Assembly (NCBI RefSeq): GCF_007431345.1
Contig: NZ_CP041730.1
Coordinates: forward strand, 1,612,001 to 1,676,000
Length of the DNA: 64,000 nt
Source: Chitinimonas arctica
GTDB taxonomy: Bacteria; Pseudomonadota; Gammaproteobacteria; Burkholderiales; Chitinimonadaceae
Direction: 5' to 3'
Shown: in pieces, positions 1 through 7,803 of the stretch
Numbering within the stretch: the stretch's first letter is position 1
Layout: every line of letters begins with the position of its first letter
Position numbers and translations under genes: made by a program
Notes under the pieces: model-generated
What the model was told of the DNA's origin: nothing
Database searches by the model: none
What the model saw: only the letters and a program-made list of their open reading frames with translations

Positions 1-414
1 CAAGCCAGCTACCAATGCAGCAATCAGGACGATGTCTATCTCGACGACGGCTTCAGCACCGGCACGATCGCGCTGCGGCACGACTGGTATGGCAAGGGTG
101 AACTCAACCCGCTGGCCTTTACCGCCCTGGTCAATCGGATGGCCTCCTACCACAACGCCTCCGGCGCCGATGGCGATGATGAACTGGGCAACTACGCCTG
201 CCAGCAAGCCTATGTGAAGCTGCAAGGACGCGTACTGAAGACCGCCGTTTGCCTGCGCGCGTTTCGCAAGCTGGGTGGCCTATACGACCTTTACCTGAAG
301 GCGGTCAGCGTCGGCGACGGCAGGGAGGCCGTGGTGAGCACCTTGCAACTGGGCGGGGTGACGCAGGCGAACGCCTTGGGCTTCGCGCGCCGGTATCTGG
401 AGGCCATGCAATGA
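1..414 (+). CDS. C-terminal part of an unrecognised protein (5' end outside window)
   Basis: Frame 1 is open from the first base to the TGA at 412-414, giving 137 residues of a protein that starts upstream of the window. I do not recognise the family. The visible part is soluble-looking, with three cysteines (near codons 6, 66 and 79) and a C-terminal helix-rich stretch ending in ARRYLEAMQ. There is no membrane segment. The stop overlaps the ATG of the next gene (ATGA at 411-414), so the two are probably translationally coupled and may work together with the FHA-like membrane protein. The frame is well supported by the overlap and by the absence of stops; the function is unknown. Confidence 0.7.
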   Translation, partial: QASYQCSNQDDVYLDDGFSTGTIALRHDWYGKGELNPLAFTALVNRMASYHNASGADGDDELGNYACQQAYVKLQGRVLKTAVCLRAFRKLGGLYDLYLKAVSVGDGREAVVSTLQLGGVTQANALGFARRYLEAMQ

Positions 415-1358
415 GCGCGGTCATCTTTATCGAAGAATTGGACCGCGCCGGCCGGGTGGAGCGGCGTCAGCGGGTGGCTGCCGACCATCTCACCCTGGGG
501 CGCGGCTACGACACGGAAGTGATTCTGGACGACCCCCTGGTTGCCCCCCATCACCTTCAAGTCGAACTATTGCCTGAAGGTCGCCTCCGGGTTCGGGTGG
601 TCGATTCCGACCATCCCTGCGCCATCGGCGGGCAGTGGGGCGAGGGCGGCGAGATCGGTCCCGACGATATCGTCCAGATCGGCCACACCCGGCTGCGTTT
701 TCGCACCCCTGGCTACCAGGTGGCGAACGCGCCCCGACGCTCCATGCGGGACTGGCTGCAGCTATTCGGCCTGAAGGGTCTCGATTGGGCGCTGCTGGCA
801 CTGGTGGTGTGCACCGTCGGCATCGAATACTGGCTGGTCGATACCGAGACCCGCGGTGTGAGCCCCCTGTTGCTATCCATGGCATCCATGGGCGCGGCGA
901 TGCTGGTCTGGGCCGGATTCTGGTCGCTGCTGTCGCGCTTGCTGGTCAAGCACTTCGAATTTCACCGCCATCTGGCGCTCTGCGCCGCGGCCTTGCTGTG
1001 CGTACAATTCGCCGACTGGCTGCTGGTACCGCTGGGCCTGGTCTGGCTGCCGGATTGGTTGCCCTGGCTGGCCATCGTCGCCACCGCCGTTGCCCTGCTG
1101 TTTGGCCACCTGCGCCTATGCGCCCACGGCGACCGTGGGCCGGCCACCCTGGCCGCCGTGCTGGCCTTGGCCGGCGGCGGTATAGGGGGCTTGGACTGGT
1201 ATATCGATGCACACCGGCAGAACAGCGAGATTCCCGCCGATGTGCGTATCGTGCCCTTGCCATCCAACTGGTTGCCGACAACCAGCAGCGACGCTTTTTT
1301 CGACCGCGCCAAGACCTTGGGCAAAGAAGCGGACGACGCGGCCAAGGCGCTGGATTGA
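411..1358 (+). CDS. FHA-like domain fused to a multi-pass membrane region
   Basis: This 315-residue protein has an N-terminal forkhead-associated-like domain (about residues 15-100: LTLGRG, then VAPHHLQVEL, then DIVQIGHTRLRF) and about five hydrophobic segments in the second half. FHA domains normally bind phosphothreonine peptides. Here the GR motif is kept, but the usual Ser before the His is Ala, and no clear Asn-Gly loop is visible, so phosphopeptide binding may be lost or altered. The start is the ATG that overlaps the upstream stop; a longer open frame to position 249 runs inside the upstream gene and is not needed. The coupling suggests a two-gene membrane signalling or regulatory unit. 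The substrate or partner is not visible. Confidence 0.75.
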   Translation: MSAVIFIEELDRAGRVERRQRVAADHLTLGRGYDTEVILDDPLVAPHHLQVELLPEGRLRVRVVDSDHPCAIGGQWGEGGEIGPDDIVQIGHTRLRFRTPGYQVANAPRRSMRDWLQLFGLKGLDWALLALVVCTVGIEYWLVDTETRGVSPLLLSMASMGAAMLVWAGFWSLLSRLLVKHFEFHRHLALCAAALLCVQFADWLLVPLGLVWLPDWLPWLAIVATAVALLFGHLRLCAHGDRGPATLAAVLALAGGGIGGLDWYIDAHRQNSEIPADVRIVPLPSNWLPTTSSDAFFDRAKTLGKEADDAAKALD

Positions 1359-1571
1359 AGTGAAAACAGCAGATTTGGCCGCGAACGGTACAAGCGCACC
1401 AAGTTTATTATTCCATAATGGAATACTGAAAGTACTTTAAATAAGTAAAAAGAATTAAATGCTTTGCTATCTTTCCTAGCTGCGCGGCGCCTTCCGATTG
1501 GGGGCGTCGATCCGGCAGCAAAACCGGCCGTCCTTTACCCGGTCATGGGCGGCCTTCAGGGGGAGAAAGCA
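1359..1571 (+). promoter_or_regulatory. AT-rich leader of the TonB receptor with a 15-bp perfect palindrome
   Basis: This gene-free stretch is much richer in A and T than its surroundings. It contains a perfect palindrome ATTCCATAATGGAAT at 1410-1424, followed by an A/T-rich run (about 1431-1460) suited to a promoter. A purine-rich Shine-Dalgarno stretch (AGGGGGAGAA, about 1559-1568) lies just before the proposed TTG start at 1572. The palindrome could be an operator for a regulator of the receptor gene; no known consensus is claimed. Confidence 0.4.
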
Positions 1572-4265
1572 TTGAAAAAAAATTCAGGTTATTCCTTGAC
1601 GGCGGTGGCGCTCGCCATCGCCACGCTCAGCCAGCATGCCCAGGCCGCGGATACCGACGACAACCCTACCGAAAAAGTGGTCATCACCGGTTCCCGCATT
1701 GCCCGCGCCAGCCAGGAAGGTCCCACCAGCGTGACGGTGATTACGGCCGAGGACCTGGAGAAGAAGGGCTATAAGAACGTCTTCGACGCCCTCAATAGCC
1801 AGACCCAAAGCACCGGCTTTGTCCAGGGCGCGGATTACGGCAACACCTTCACACCAGCCGCCAACGCCGTCAGCCTGCGGGGCTTGGGGGCGAACCATAC
1901 GCTGGTCCTGCTGAACGGGCGGCGGGTGGCCGACTATCCGATCGCCTACGAAGGATCGATCAATTTCGTCGATCTGGCCAATATTCCGTCTGCCTTGATC
2001 GACCGTATCGAGATCCTTAACGGCGGTGCCTCGGCCATCTATGGCTCGGACGCCATCGCGGGCGTGGTCAACGTCATCCTGAAAAAACAGGCCAGCGGCG
2101 TGGACGTGGACCTGAAGGTGGGTACCACCCAGCGCGGCGGTGGCAGCAACGCGCGCGTGCAGATCAGCGGCGGTGCGGAATTCGGCAAGCTAAGCGCCAT
2201 CTTCGCGGCCGAGATCAGCCGCCGTGACGCTATCTGGAGCAAGGACAGGGACTTCATGGCCGACACCACCCTGCACGGCGCCGCACCCACCAGCGTACTG
2301 TCGCGCAAGAATGTGGACAACGGCCGCTATATCGACCTTGGCGACAGCTGCCAACGCATGGCCGGCCATTTCGGCAATAGCCTGGTGCGGGTCAACGGCA
2401 GCAAAGGTGCCTATTGCGCCAGCGGCCAGGCAAGCCCCTCGTTCTGGACCACCCAGACGGAAAACCATAGCGAGAATCTGTTCGGGGGCCTGAACTACGC
2501 AGTGAATGAACGGACCAATCTATTCGGCGAGCTGGCCCTGGGTTTCAATACCACCCGCAACAATACCCGCGGTCCCAGCTGGACATCGGAAGCAGCCGGC
2601 AATGGCTATTTCTTCAATCGCGACAGCGGCCGCAACGAGGTCTGGAGCAAGCGCTTCTCGCCCGAGGAAATCGGCGGCGCCACCCGCTTCAATCGCCAAT
2701 GGGATGACAGCGCGGCCAGCCTGGCCGTCGGCGTTCGCGGCGATATCGCTGCCAGCAGCTGGAATTACGAGGCGAGCTATAGCGCTTCCTCCTATGTCAG
2801 CAAGGACAATCGCCCACGTCTCCTGAAGGCCATCGACAGCTATTTCCTCGGTCCCAAGCTGGGCGAGGACGCCGATGGCGTGGCGATCTACGCGCCCGAC
2901 GCCGCCCGCTTTACCCAGCCCATCACGCCGGCGCAGTTCGACCAGTTGGCCGGCGCTTCCCGCAGCAAGGACAAGGCCTGGACGCAAACCCTGAGCATCA
3001 GCGGGAGCGGTGAGCTGCTTGCGCTGCCCGCCGGCCCGCTCAAGCTCGCCGCCGTAGCCGAGCTGGGCAGCCAAGGTTTCCGCAACCAACCGGACGAGCG
3101 CATCAACCAGGGTGTGTACTACAACAGTGCCAATGCGCAGATCACCAGCGGATCACGCTCGCGCTACGCACTGGGGGCGGAGTTCAACCTGCCGCTGCAC
3201 CAGCAGTTGAATGCCACCCTGGCCGGACGCTACGACCACTACAGCTTCGCCGGCCGCAAGGACAGCAAGCTGACCTACAACGCCGGCCTGGAGTATCGCC
3301 CCGCCAAGAGCCTATTGCTGCGCGGCAATTACGCCACCAGCTTCCGGGCACCGGATATGAACTATATCTACGCCGCCAAGACGCGCGGCTACTACGCTTC
3401 CTCCACCGACTACTACCGCTGCAAACTGAGCGGCCAGCCGCTGGCCGACTGCGAATTCGCGAACCAGTCGCCCGGCGCCAACTATATCCAGACCGGCAGC
3501 AAGGAGTTGCGTTCGGAAAACGGCAAATCCTACGGTTATGGCGTGGTGTGGTCGCCGGCCAGCAGTTTCGATATCTCGGCCGACTACTGGAATATCCGCA
3601 TCAAGGATCTGGTCACCAACCTGGACGCCGACACCATCCTGCGCGATGAAGCCGATTGCCGCACCGGCGTACAGGACGCCGGCTCGGTACTGTGCCTGGA
3701 TGCCCTGGCGCGGGTACACCGCAATCCCGCCAATGCGGTCTTCGAGCCCAATGCCATCCGGGAAGTCATGGTCAACCCCATCAATGCCGCCAATGAACGC
3801 ACCAGCGGCGTCGACCTGACCGGCAAGTGGCGCTGGAAGAAGGCCGGCTGGGGCAGTTTCCTGGTCCAGGCCAGCTATACCCGCGTGCTTAGCCACCACT
3901 ACCGCCAGTTCAGCAAGGATCCCGAAACGGATCAGTTGAAATCCATGCAGAACAGCAACTGGCCCAGCAAGTTGAATGGCAGCCTCGGCTGGACGGGCGA
4001 GTCCTGGCGCACCACCCTGCAACTGGACCGCTACGGCCGGATTCCGAACGGCGACCAGAGCGGCCGGCTATCGCCTTATGTGCTGGCCAACTGGAGTGCC
4101 AGCTACCAGTTCGGCAAGAACGGTTCGGTGGGCGTGATCGTCAACAATGTGCTGGACAAGGTAAGGCTGGACCCAAGCGGCGGCTGGCCTTTCTATCCGG
4201 TCGGCAGCTATAGCCCGCACGGCCGCCAGGCGTGGCTGCAATTGAGCTACCACTTCGGTAGCTGA
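1572..4265 (+). CDS. TonB-dependent outer-membrane receptor
   Basis: This protein of about 897 residues imports a large substrate across the outer membrane using TonB energy. A signal peptide (KKNSGYSLTAVALAIATLSQ, then HAQA) leads into a TonB-box-like stretch EKVVITGSR. Next come a plug domain (TVITAEDLEKKG, LLNGRRVADYP, DRIEILNGGASAIYGSDAIAGVVNVILKK in parts) and a long beta-barrel ending LQLSYHFGS with a C-terminal aromatic-type end. I chose the TTG at 1572 because it gives a clean signal peptide and follows a strong Shine-Dalgarno; an ATG at 1545 and one at 1464 extend the frame without a good signal. It stands alone with no transporter or TonB gene beside it, so the substrate cannot be named. 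It resembles the receptor at 36766-39384 in plug style. Confidence 0.93.
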   Translation: MKKNSGYSLTAVALAIATLSQHAQAADTDDNPTEKVVITGSRIARASQEGPTSVTVITAEDLEKKGYKNVFDALNSQTQSTGFVQGADYGNTFTPAANAVSLRGLGANHTLVLLNGRRVADYPIAYEGSINFVDLANIPSALIDRIEILNGGASAIYGSDAIAGVVNVILKKQASGVDVDLKVGTTQRGGGSNARVQISGGAEFGKLSAIFAAEISRRDAIWSKDRDFMADTTLHGAAPTSVLSRKNVDNGRYIDLGDSCQRMAGHFGNSLVRVNGSKGAYCASGQASPSFWTTQTENHSENLFGGLNYAVNERTNLFGELALGFNTTRNNTRGPSWTSEAAGNGYFFNRDSGRNEVWSKRFSPEEIGGATRFNRQWDDSAASLAVGVRGDIAASSWNYEASYSASSYVSKDNRPRLLKAIDSYFLGPKLGEDADGVAIYAPDAARFTQPITPAQFDQLAGASRSKDKAWTQTLSISGSGELLALPAGPLKLAAVAELGSQGFRNQPDERINQGVYYNSANAQITSGSRSRYALGAEFNLPLHQQLNATLAGRYDHYSFAGRKDSKLTYNAGLEYRPAKSLLLRGNYATSFRAPDMNYIYAAKTRGYYASSTDYYRCKLSGQPLADCEFANQSPGANYIQTGSKELRSENGKSYGYGVVWSPASSFDISADYWNIRIKDLVTNLDADTILRDEADCRTGVQDAGSVLCLDALARVHRNPANAVFEPNAIREVMVNPINAANERTSGVDLTGKWRWKKAGWGSFLVQASYTRVLSHHYRQFSKDPETDQLKSMQNSNWPSKLNGSLGWTGESWRTTLQLDRYGRIPNGDQSGRLSPYVLANWSASYQFGKNGSVGVIVNNVLDKVRLDPSGGWPFYPVGSYSPHGRQAWLQLSYHFGS

Positions 4266-4271
4266 TAGAGG

Positions 4272-4303
4272 GACGGCAAGGCCGCTCTCCCGGCCTTGCC
4301 GTC
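4272..4303. terminator. 13-bp perfect stem-loop between convergent genes
   Basis: GACGGCAAGGCCG at 4272-4284 is repeated in perfect inverted form at 4291-4303 around a 6-base loop. It sits between the stop of the TonB receptor and the stop of the convergent SDR gene. There is no clear T run on either side, so it is a plausible bidirectional transcript end or mRNA-stabilising hairpin rather than a classic intrinsic terminator. Confidence 0.5.
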
Positions 4304-4304
4304 G

Positions 4305-5159
4305 CTAGCCGTTGATGATTTCACCCCCGTTGGGATGCAGCACCTGCCCCGAGATATAGGACGAATCCGGGGATACCAGAAAAACAAAACTGGGCGCAAT
4401 CTCGTCGGGTTGCCCCGCTCGGCCCATGGGCGCCTTGCTACCAAATTTGGCAACTTCGTCGGCATCGAAGCTGGCGGGTATCAAGGGCGTCCAGACGGGA
4501 CCGGGTGCTACCGCGTTGACCCGAATACCTTCGTCGCGCAGCGAGACCGACAAGGACCGGGTGAATGCCACGATCGCGCCCTTGCTGGCGGAATAGTCCA
4601 GCAGCTTGGGGCTGCCGCGATAGGCGGTTACCGAACTGGTGTTGACGATCCGCCCGCCATTGCGGAGATACGGCAGCGCAGCCTTGACCAGATAGAACAT
4701 AGCAAAGATATTGGTCCGAAAGGTCCGCTCCAATTGGGCGGCGCTGATGGCTTCGATGGAGTCCTGCGGGTGCTGCTCGGCCGCGTTATTGATCAGGATA
4801 TCGAGCCGTCCCAATCCTGCCGTGGTGGCGCGGACGGCATCCCGGCAAAAGGCCTCGTCGCTGATATCGCCCTTGATCAGCAGGCAGCGCTGGCCAGCCA
4901 CTTCCACCAGGCAGCGGGTTTCCGCCGCGTCACCCTCCTCGCTCAGGTAGACGATGGCGACATCGGCCCCCTCCTTGGCAAAGGCAATGGCGACCGCCCG
5001 GCCAATGCCGCTATCGCCGCCGGTGATCAAGGCGACCTGGCCGCGCAGCTTGCCGCTGCCGACATAGCTGGCCATGGCCGATTGCGGCGGTGGAACCATT
5101 TCGGACTCGATACCCGGCTGCCGGGCTTGATGCTGCGGGGGAAGAACGGTTTTCTCCAT
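4305..5159 (-). CDS. Stress-type short-chain dehydrogenase (YghA / GS39-like SDR)
   Basis: This 284-residue protein is an NAD(P)-dependent oxidoreductase of the short-chain dehydrogenase family. The Rossmann nucleotide motif is TGGDSGIGRA, followed by NNAAEQHP and a catalytic Ser (NTSSV) with a Tyr/Lys pair (YSASKGA). The N-terminal extension with LPPQHQARQPGIESEM is typical of the YghA/general-stress-protein-39 subgroup, members of which are often induced by stress; the true substrate is usually unknown. A good Shine-Dalgarno (AAGGAGG) precedes the ATG at 5159. It is convergent with the TonB receptor and separated from it by a hairpin. The subgroup call is firm; the reaction is not. Confidence 0.9.
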   Translation of the reverse strand: MEKTVLPPQHQARQPGIESEMVPPPQSAMASYVGSGKLRGQVALITGGDSGIGRAVAIAFAKEGADVAIVYLSEEGDAAETRCLVEVAGQRCLLIKGDISDEAFCRDAVRATTAGLGRLDILINNAAEQHPQDSIEAISAAQLERTFRTNIFAMFYLVKAALPYLRNGGRIVNTSSVTAYRGSPKLLDYSASKGAIVAFTRSLSVSLRDEGIRVNAVAPGPVWTPLIPASFDADEVAKFGSKAPMGRAGQPDEIAPSFVFLVSPDSSYISGQVLHPNGGEIING

Positions 5160-5350
5160 GATGGCCTCCTTGCAGTCAATTCAAGCACCCCTTCCGCATG
5201 CTGAGCAGCGCTTGAACCAACGGCGCCCTCGCAAAGCAGGCGCATTATTCGGAATATAATGAAAACGGGGTGTTTTATCACGATTGCTCGCATAAAATCA
5301 CCCCGGTGTTTAGTTTAAACAAGCATTAATAAACGGCCGTCAACAGCCCA

Positions 5351-5554
5351 TCAATTGCGTTGGTTGCCTTGCTGCTTGGTGGATGGTTGTTCGTTGCTCT
5401 TGACGGTGCTGCCGCTTTGGCGGCCGGCATCATTTTGCTGTTGTTGCTGCTTATTCGAACCCTGTTCGTTCTGCTGTTGCTGCTGCTTATTGGTACCCTG
5501 CTCGTTCTGCTGACTTTGTTGCTTTTCGCTTGGGTTGGAGGGCTTGTTCGTCAT
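5351..5554 (-). CDS. Small Gln/Asn-rich hydrophilic protein
   Basis: This 67-residue protein has 21 Gln and 10 Asn and no hydrophobic core or membrane segment. It contains two tandem copies of a 12-residue unit of the form QNEQG(T/S)NKQQQQ. It is encoded with a good Shine-Dalgarno (AGGAG about 8 bases before the ATG at 5552-5554), which argues that it is translated. The Gly content and extreme hydrophilicity are like bacterial hydrophilin or desiccation/stress proteins, but I recognise no specific family. It lies next to the stress-type SDR on the same strand. The opposite strand reads as a poly-Leu frame, which is only the complement of the CAG-type codons. Confidence 0.65.
   Translation of the reverse strand: MTNKPSNPSEKQQSQQNEQGTNKQQQQQNEQGSNKQQQQQNDAGRQSGSTVKSNEQPSTKQQGNQRN
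5440..5511. repeat. Two tandem 36-bp units in the Gln/Asn-rich gene
   Basis: Positions 5440-5475 and 5476-5511 are near-identical 36-bp units rich in CTG/GTT triplets, each encoding 12 residues on the minus strand. Differences are mostly synonymous or conservative. Such in-frame triplet-rich units are prone to copy-number change. Confidence 0.7.
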
Positions 5555-5744
5555 TGCAATCTCCTAGGTTGTTTCCGAAAAGCGCTGCCAGCGTTGCTGG
5601 CATTGCTCCTCTAGCCTTGCAATGACCGTGCCGGGGGCTGATGAAGCCCTCTATGGCTGCGTTTGAGGGCATTCAGCCCCTGAGCGACCGACAAACTTGC
5701 CATACCTGCAATAATTACGGGTAAGACTTACCGAACTGATCCGC

Positions 5745-6533
5745 TCACCAGTTCACCATGGCCCGCGCCTCTTCCCGATTGAAGTATTTCTCGAAGATAC
5801 GCTGCAGGGTGCCATCCGCCCGCATGGCGAGCAGCAGGGCGCGCCATTTTTCGGCTTCAGCGCTACTGATGGTCTTTCTGGACATGATCAAGCCGTGGGG
5901 AATGGAAACGTCATCGGTGGCAATGACGTTAACAAGGTCACGCACCTGGTAGTCGTCCAGGTCGGAATAATCGAATGGCTCGATAATCACCGCCTGGATA
6001 CGGTTGAGTATCAGATTTTTGTACAAGGCATCATAGCTGGTGGACTCGATGACCCGCTCGGTGGCGGCCAGCGTATCGACAAAGCGGTTCATCATTTCGC
6101 TGTAGCGAAAACTGCGGATCACGCCCAATTTGAGTTTGGGTATCTGCGCAAATTCAGCCAATTGCTGGACGCGCGCATCCTTACGGATCAACAGGGTATA
6201 TTTATTGGCGAAATACCAGGCGAACATGGCGAATTTGTCGCGCTCGGGATTGCTGATGCCGGACAGGCTGAAATCCAGCGCACCGGCTTCCAGCATTTTC
6301 CAGATGCGTGAACGCGGCATCAGGCTTACCTGGATGGAACAGTTACTGCGTTTGATCAGTTCATCGGCGACATCGCGGTCTATGCCTGTGTTGCTGCTGG
6401 CGCGGTATAGCAAACCATGTTCGTGCAAGGCCAGGCTAAGCGGCCGGGAACAATCGGGGCCCTCAGCCGCCTGGGTGACGCCACCGAACAAGACCACCCA
6501 TACCAGTACGCCAGCGCCAAGCGCAGCACGCAT
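5745..6533 (-). CDS. Periplasmic solute-binding protein, family 3 (amino-acid-binding-like)
   Basis: This 262-residue protein has a signal peptide (MRAALGAGVLVWVVLFGGVTQAAEG in parts) and the fold signature of the small family-3 periplasmic binding proteins: GIDRDVADELIKRSNC, then MLEAGALDFSLSGISNPERDKFA, then KLGVIRSFRYSEMMN. Proteins of this type bind amino acids or similar small molecules, or act as orphan sensors. No permease or ATPase gene is adjacent, so transport cannot be shown. It is divergent from the binding protein at 6642, with about 108 bases between the two starts. Confidence 0.88.
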   Translation of the reverse strand: MRAALGAGVLVWVVLFGGVTQAAEGPDCSRPLSLALHEHGLLYRASSNTGIDRDVADELIKRSNCSIQVSLMPRSRIWKMLEAGALDFSLSGISNPERDKFAMFAWYFANKYTLLIRKDARVQQLAEFAQIPKLKLGVIRSFRYSEMMNRFVDTLAATERVIESTSYDALYKNLILNRIQAVIIEPFDYSDLDDYQVRDLVNVIATDDVSIPHGLIMSRKTISSAEAEKWRALLLAMRADGTLQRIFEKYFNREEARAMVNW

Positions 6534-6641
6534 CGTCTTCCCCTCTCGTTGCCCCTGCGGGGATATTAGCGCTCATTCACATACTGGCAGTAACAATCGT
6601 TAGGCAAACTGGTCGGGCTTCGAATTTTCCGGTGATCTGCC

Positions 6642-7760
6642 ATGCGCTTTCCTGTTCTTCTGCTGGCCTTCGCGCTAGCCCTTCCCCTCTCGCCGGCAGC
6701 CGCGGGCTTGCCCATCAACGTCGTTCAGGTTGCCGACCTATCGGGACCCAATGGCGATACCGGCCGGGATTTCGTGACCGGCGCGCAGGTCTATCTCGAT
6801 CAATTCAACGAACGCGGCGGCCTGGCGGGCCGGCCGGTCAAACTGCTGGTGGCGGACGACCGTGGCGAACCCGCCAATACGGTGCGGCTCAGTCGCCAAT
6901 TGACGGCTCAGTACAAGCCGGTGGCGCTATTCGGCTATCTTGGCGCCGACAATGTGCGCGCCGTACTGGCCGACAAGCAGCTGGCCGAATTGGCGACGCC
7001 GCTGGTCGCCCCTTACGTCGGCATCGATTTGGGCCATGCCCCATTTGGCAATGCACCACTGTACTACCTACGGGCCGACTCGTCGGCGGAGATCGCCAAG
7101 ATCAGCCGGATTGCCGGAGCCAGCGGCCTGAAACGGATTGCCCTGGTCGCCGGCGACGATGCCCTGGGCAGGGCGGCGGCCGGCGGCATCGCTGCGCAAC
7201 TTAACGATAATGGACTGCGCCTGGCCGGCCAGATCACCCTATCGAGTCAAGCCAATATGGCGCAGGCGGTCGAGCAATTGGCCGCCAGCCAGCCGCAGGC
7301 GGTGATCCTGGCTGCGCCCACCATCAGTTCGGCGGCCTTTGTGCAGGCTTACCAACGTAAACATCCCGGCACGCCGTTCTACGCCTTGTCCTGGATCAAT
7401 CCGCAGACCTTGCAGGAATTCCTCGGCAGCGAAGCGGTTCGCTGGGTGGCGGTCAGCGCGCTGGTCCCTTCCCCTTACAACCCGACTTCGGCAGTTGCCC
7501 GGGAATTCCTGGGTGCGCTGAAGAAATACCGCGACGAGCCAGCCAGTTTTGCCTCGATGGAAGGCTATATGGCGGCTCGCCTGCTGGTGGAAGGGCTGCA
7601 GGCGGCCGGTAGCGTCAGCCCGCTGGCCTTGCGCCGTGCCTTGGATGATTTCCGTAGCGATATGGGCGGCGTGCCGCTGCGGCTCGACGGCAAAACCCGC
7701 CGCGCCTCGCGCTATGTGGAGATGGCGGTGTTCAGCAGCGGCGGAAAACTGGTCAATTAG
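6642..7760 (+). CDS. Periplasmic branched-chain-type ABC substrate-binding protein
   Basis: This 372-residue protein has a signal peptide (MRFPVLLLAFALALPLSPAAA) and a two-lobed type-I periplasmic binding fold of the Leu/Ile/Val class. Markers are DLSGPNGDTGRDFVTGAQVYLDQ near the N-terminus, an N-terminal-lobe GYLGADNVRA, and a second lobe containing IALVAGDDALGRAAAGGIA. The family delivers amino acids, amides or urea to ABC permeases, but no transporter genes are adjacent, so it may be an orphan sensor-type member. It is divergent from the family-3 binding protein and convergent with the TonB receptor that follows. Confidence 0.9.
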   Translation: MRFPVLLLAFALALPLSPAAAGLPINVVQVADLSGPNGDTGRDFVTGAQVYLDQFNERGGLAGRPVKLLVADDRGEPANTVRLSRQLTAQYKPVALFGYLGADNVRAVLADKQLAELATPLVAPYVGIDLGHAPFGNAPLYYLRADSSAEIAKISRIAGASGLKRIALVAGDDALGRAAAGGIAAQLNDNGLRLAGQITLSSQANMAQAVEQLAASQPQAVILAAPTISSAAFVQAYQRKHPGTPFYALSWINPQTLQEFLGSEAVRWVAVSALVPSPYNPTSAVAREFLGALKKYRDEPASFASMEGYMAARLLVEGLQAAGSVSPLALRRALDDFRSDMGGVPLRLDGKTRRASRYVEMAVFSSGGKLVN

Positions 7761-7774
7761 CGCGGAAGCCAGCC

Positions 7775-7802
7775 GCGAGGCACCGGTTAACCGGTGCCTC
7801 GC
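7775..7802. terminator. 28-bp perfect palindrome between convergent genes
   Basis: A perfect palindrome of 28 bases (arms GCGAGGCACCGG and its complement, centre TTAA) fills most of the gap between the binding-protein stop and the TonB-receptor stop. As RNA it gives a 12-bp stem with a 4-base loop. No T run follows on either strand. It most likely ends or protects both convergent transcripts. Confidence 0.55.
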
Positions 7803-7803
7803 T

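Noticed and set aside
5360..5614. 84-codon poly-Leu membrane-like frame on the plus strand
   Set aside because: It is the complement of the Gln-codon repeats in the small minus-strand gene.
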